Origin: Hyalella azteca
Taxonomy: Eukaryota; Arthropoda; Malacostraca; Amphipoda; Hyalellidae
Assembly (NCBI RefSeq): GCF_000764305.2
Contig: NW_025933238.1
Location: 254,972-318,971, forward strand
Direction: 5' to 3'
Length of the DNA stretch: 64,000 nt
In this document: one piece after another, positions 60,113 to 64,000 of the stretch
Layout: every line of letters begins with the position of its first letter
Numbering within the stretch: position 1 is the stretch's first letter
Position numbers and translations under genes: made by a program
Notes under the pieces: model-generated
Seen by the model: the letters and a program-made list of their open reading frames with translations, nothing else
Told to the model about the DNA's origin: nothing
Database searches by the model: none

Positions 60113-60297
60113 TCGAGTTGAACGGTGATAAGTGATGTAAACTGCGCTCTTTGAAAATACTGGGGGTAAATGGCCTTCAAGTTATCTAATGGTAAAATGG
60201 TAATGGTTCACATGTAAATTATCACACAAACTGTGTGATATGCCCAATATCTAAACTAGTTTTCTTTCATAAACAAGAAGGTTAGTAACAATTCATA

Positions 60298-60327
60298 TTA
60301 ACTTTTTGCTCGTAAGCAAAAAGTTAA
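60298..60327. repeat. 13-bp perfect hairpin with CGTA loop
   Basis: TTAACTTTTTGCT-CGTA-AGCAAAAAGTTAA. It is followed up to about 60455 by several more TTAACTT/AAGTTAA words in both orientations, including TATTAACTT-TAAG-AAGTTAATA. Confidence 0.9.
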
Positions 60328-60696
60328 TATCAATTGCTTTTTGCTTTGTTTTTGCTTTGTATAACATTTTATATTAACTTTTTCTTTGTAATTGATATTA
60401 ACTTTAAGAAGTTAATATTAACTTCTCTTACCTTTATATATATATTAACTTGTAAGCTCGTATCGACTGAAATCAGTCCTGCGTAAGCGAAACATTAACA
60501 TCAAAATATACCTGTTTTTGATAAGCAACCGTTGACTTCCAGACGCGTCCTCAGTACAATTTTTAGATGTAGCTTCATAGAACTCGGGGATGCACAAAGT
60601 TTGGAGTATGACTGCAACTTGTGGGCGAAGAGAAGTTTAGAAGCTCGCACATTGTTTGCTTGTAAAGGTCTTGTGTCTTGAGCAAGTTTATCAGGA

Positions 60697-60884
60697 ACCA
60701 TACTTTCAAAACTCGCTAAGTGAACGTAAGTACTTACGCTCTATTTTCTTGTCTATGACTAAGTGAACGTAAGTACTTACGCTCTATTTTCTTGTCTATG
60801 ATTGGTGGATTTTGCTTGAAAGGCCGTCAATGATTGGCTGATGAACTTACGATCTCTTAACTTTTTTTGAAAGTATAGGCCCAG
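60697..60884. mobile_element. MITE with CCATACTTTCAAAA ends, copy 2
   Basis: It is an inverted copy of the element at 53987-54132. An internal 44-bp segment (CTAAGTGAACGTAAGTACTT plus ACGCTCTATTTTCTTGTCTA) is tandemly duplicated here, making this copy about 40 bp longer. Confidence 0.75.
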
Positions 60885-61347
60885 GAACTTGAGTGACGGC
60901 AACCCGATGTCGACTCGACAAGACCGAGTACAATTTTTTTTACAATTGATTTTAAGACTTCGGGTATTGGACCGAGTGCTAGAAACGCGAGGCTTCAAGG
61001 GGACTTGTTCTTAAATCGTCACTGCAAGTGAATTGGAAAATTAGTTATGCTCATTAGTCTATCATGGACGAAGCAAATGAATATTATAAATTACAATAAG
61101 AATAATAATGATATCATAAATAACAATATACATAAATGAATAACGATCAGAGCAATAGGCCACCCTGCTTGACTCAAGTAATACAACAAAAATAATCTGT
61201 TCTCACGATTACTTGCAAAAGAGACGAAGTGATATCAACTCTGGTGTGAAAAAGACTTTGTTTAGCCAAGAGTCTCAAGAGAATTGAGCATTTGTTGAAC
61301 ATCGGCCACTCAAGTTGATGGCCGAGCTAAGGCTGGGAAATTTTTAC

Positions 61348-61900
61348 ACAATTTACAAGAAAAAAAAACAAGAAAAGAAGATATCAAACAATCTGAAACG
61401 CCAGCGTATATTGAATCATTCGGCTTTAGGCATCGTTTTAAATAATAATCTCTACGTTTTCAAACCATCGTTTGAGTTGAACCTACGTTCAAACCACCAA
61501 GGATCGTTTTCAAACCATTTATAAGAAAAAACAAGAAGATATCAAAATAATCTGAAAAGCCACCGTATATTGAATCATTCGGTTTGAGGCATCGCCTGAA
61601 AGAATAATCTCTACATGAAGACGTAACGAAGGATCGTTTTCAAACCATTTATAAGAAAAAAAACAAGAAGAAATCAAATAATCTGAAACGCCACTGTATA
61701 TTGCATCATTCGGCTTGTGGCATATCGCCTTAAATGGTAATCTTTACATCGAGCCGTAATGAAGGATAGATTTCAAACCATTTATTAGAAAAACAAGAAG
61801 AAATCAAGTAACCTGAAAAGCCACTGTATACTGAATCATTATGCTTGAGGCATCGTTTTAAATAATAATCTCTACATGAAACCGTAATGAAGGATCGCGC
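61348..61900. repeat. about 131-bp tandem repeat, four copies
   Basis: Each unit has ACAAGAAGAAATCAA, CTGAAACGCCACTGTATATTG, ATCATTCGGCTTGAGGCATC, ATAATCTCTACATG and GGATCGTTTTCAAACCATTT in that order. The first unit carries an extra 40-bp internal duplication. The open frame at 61315 is derived from it. Confidence 0.85.
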
Positions 61901-62257
61901 CAAAACTCCCTGCGGGAATGCAAATCAATAACTCCGAGGTCGTCGTACCTCGTATGCTTGTAGTAACTCAAACTTTCTCGTCAGCCCAAAGCGTTTAATA
62001 ATCTCTACACAAATTTAGGAATGAAATAACTTCAAAATAATTACCAGATTATTTTGAGCTCATTCTACAATGCCAGTTTTGTCCAAGGTATTCACTGGAT
62101 GAAGAACATTTTTTGGGGATTGCTTTTTTATTTCTCGTCCCAAGCCCATGTCTTTCTTTGGTTTATTTTAGAGGTTGCGTCCCAAGCTGGTCTCAGACCA
62201 GGACCAGTTCACGTCCCCAGGCGCCCCTCTTTACATGACGTCCACTTTTCCTATAGT

Positions 62258-63080
62258 TTATGGGCTTATTTTAATTGTGGACTTATTTTAGTTCAAGGAC
62301 ATAATTTAATTAATAGAATTATTTTAGTTCATAAACTTATTTTAGTTAATGGACTTATTTTAGTTAATGGACTAATTTTAGTTAGTGGACTTATTTTAGA
62401 TAATTACTTATTTTAGTTAATGGATTTTTTTTAGTTAATGGACTTATTTTGGTTAATGGACTTATTTTAGTTAATGGACTTATTTTAGTTAATGGACTTT
62501 TTTAGTTATTGGACTTATTTTAGTAAATGGACTTATTGTAGTTAATGGACCTATAATAGTTAATGGACTTATTTTAATTAATGGACTTTTTTAGATAATG
62601 GACTTATCTTAGTTAATGGACCTCTAATAATTAATGGACTTATTTTAGTCAATGGACTTATTCTAGTTAATGGACTTATTTTAGTTAATGGACTTATTCT
62701 AGTTAATTGACTTATTTAAGTTAATGGACCTATAATAGTTAATGGACTTATTTTAGCCAATGGACTTATTTTAATTAATGAACTTTTTTAGTTAATAGAC
62801 CTATAATAGTTAATGAACTTAATGTATCTTAGTTAATGGACTTATTTTAGTTAATGGACTTATTTTAGTTAATGGACTTATTTTAGTTAATGGACTTATT
62901 TTAGTTAATGGACTTATTTTAGTTAATGGACTTGTTTTAGTCAATGGACTTTTTCTAGTTAATGGACCTATTTTAGTTAATGGACTTGTTTTAGTCAATG
63001 GACTTTTTCTAGTTAATGGACCTATTTTAGTTAATGGACTTATTTTAGTTAATGGACTTATTTTAGTTAATGGACTTACT
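62258..63080. repeat. 18-bp minisatellite, about 45 copies
   Basis: Unit TGGACTTATTTTAGTTAA. A variant (TGGACCTATAATAGTTAA) recurs at intervals, and one- or two-base deletions break register in the middle. Since 18 is a multiple of three, uninterrupted parts read as hexapeptide repeats on both strands (LILVNG on plus, TKISPL on minus). These are not taken as genes. Confidence 0.95.
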
Positions 63081-63425
63081 GAAGTCTCAACTGCTTTGAT
63101 CTTCGTACGTCGCATTGGATTATATATATAACGATTGAAACTACTCAGTCTAATAGAGAAAAAACTATTTTTAATATAAAGGAACATTTAAATTTATTTA
63201 TATATACGAAAATTGAAACTACTCAACCAATTTAAAAAAATATATATTTTTGAATAAGGGGAACATTTAAATTTATATATATTTTGCACTATCTTGTGTC
63301 GTTTATAGGCCTATTGTTGCTTAGTTAATCCCACACAAAAAAGAAGCAAATTCCAAGGATTTAAGACATCGTATTTAAGTGTAATAATAATTAAGTATTA
63401 TAGTATCATATTGAGTGCCTTTTTA

Positions 63426-63602
63426 ACTAAATGATTATAAATGATTATATTATACTGATTGATTATAACTAAATGATTATAAATGATTATATTATAAATG
63501 GTTGATTATAACTAAATGATTATAAATGATTATATTATACTGATTGATTATAACTAAATGATTACAAATGATTGTATTATACTGATTGATTATAACTAAA
63601 TG
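63426..63602. repeat. 42-bp AT-rich tandem repeat, about 4.2 copies
   Basis: Units of AACTAAATGATTATAAATGA plus TTATATTATACTGATTGATT. Confidence 0.9.
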
Positions 63603-63654
63603 CATTTACCCTGTGCATGTTGGCTAGCTTGCAGGCACAGTTGATGCGTGCTGA

Positions 63655-63702
63655 TGAATCAACATGTAACTGTTGATTCATAATCAACATGTAACTGTTG
63701 AT
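63655..63702. repeat. two tandem copies of a hairpin
   Basis: TGAATCAACA-TGTAAC-TGTTGATTCA is a perfect 10-bp stem. It is followed directly by ATCAACATGTAACTGTTGAT, the same hairpin with a shorter stem. Confidence 0.85.
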
Positions 63703-64000
63703 ACGCGCTTGCGTTCTATTAAATTAAGACCATTAAGACCATTTTGAATCCGTTAAAAATGTACTGAAAAGGACGTATAATTATGATATAAATCAATAAA
63801 CTTAAACGAATGAAGAATGGAAGTTTAAATTTTAATCCCGCGCAACTAAATTGGGACAGCATTATATATAATTGGGTATGATTCTATTAAATAAAATACA
63901 ATTTGATTCGAATTCACATTCTCTATTAAAACTGAATAGTGAAGAAACAACTTTGTACGCTGCTTACAATTCATACAGATAATAATTAGGTTACTTTAGC

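Noticed and set aside
62054..62416. 120-codon plus-strand frame and its minus-strand counterpart at 62819-63187
   Set aside because: Most of each frame is the 18-bp minisatellite; unique parts show no family resemblance.

Overview
The window looks like nuclear DNA from an arthropod, most likely a malacostracan crustacean. Intergenic and intronic sequence is AT-rich, while exons are short, GC-richer and separated by GT-AG introns. The four recognised genes are an innexin, a three-domain peritrophin-A cuticle protein, a secreted nuclease resembling the crab/shrimp duplex-specific nucleases, and a Rab GDP-dissociation inhibitor. The placement in Crustacea is an inference from that nuclease type and from the gene set. 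There is no bacterial or viral gene organisation and no CRISPR array.

Layout. 0-7.7 kb: mostly non-coding, with a tRNA-derived SINE, a possible housekeeping-type promoter (AAGATGGCGGCC) near 3.7-4.2 kb, and two inverted copies of the 3' end of a Penelope-like retroelement (about 5.1-6.8 kb). 7.7-11.8 kb: innexin on the minus strand, 8 coding exons, 386 residues, with minisatellites and a SINE in its introns. 11.8-15.8 kb: gene desert. 15.8-24.5 kb: CPAP3/obstructor-like chitin-binding gene on the plus strand, 5 coding exons, 260 residues. Its 6.5-kb first intron holds tandem repeats and two piggyBac-type MITEs. 25.9-29.3 kb: DNA/RNA non-specific endonuclease gene on the minus strand, 7 exons, 426 residues, convergent with the cuticle gene. 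33.2-40.6 kb: Rab GDI on the plus strand, 9 coding exons, 445 residues, with a hAT-like element pair in intron 1. 40.6-64 kb: no confidently recognised gene. It is filled with tandem repeats, MITEs and hairpins, including a 1.3-kb terminal-inverted-repeat element with a TA target duplication (46.6-47.9 kb) and a roughly 820-bp array of an 18-bp unit (62.3-63.1 kb).

All exon models were joined by hand. Every junction uses GT-AG, keeps reading phase and gives a protein of normal family length. The four genes do not form one pathway: gap junctions, cuticle assembly, extracellular nucleic-acid digestion and vesicle-traffic control. The most unusual features lie in the repeats: a minisatellite that has copied an innexin 5' splice site many times, an AGGTCA-bearing 28-bp repeat just upstream of the cuticle gene promoter, the nested Penelope/mariner palindrome with hammerhead-like motifs, and the GGGGCAA-rich TIR element.
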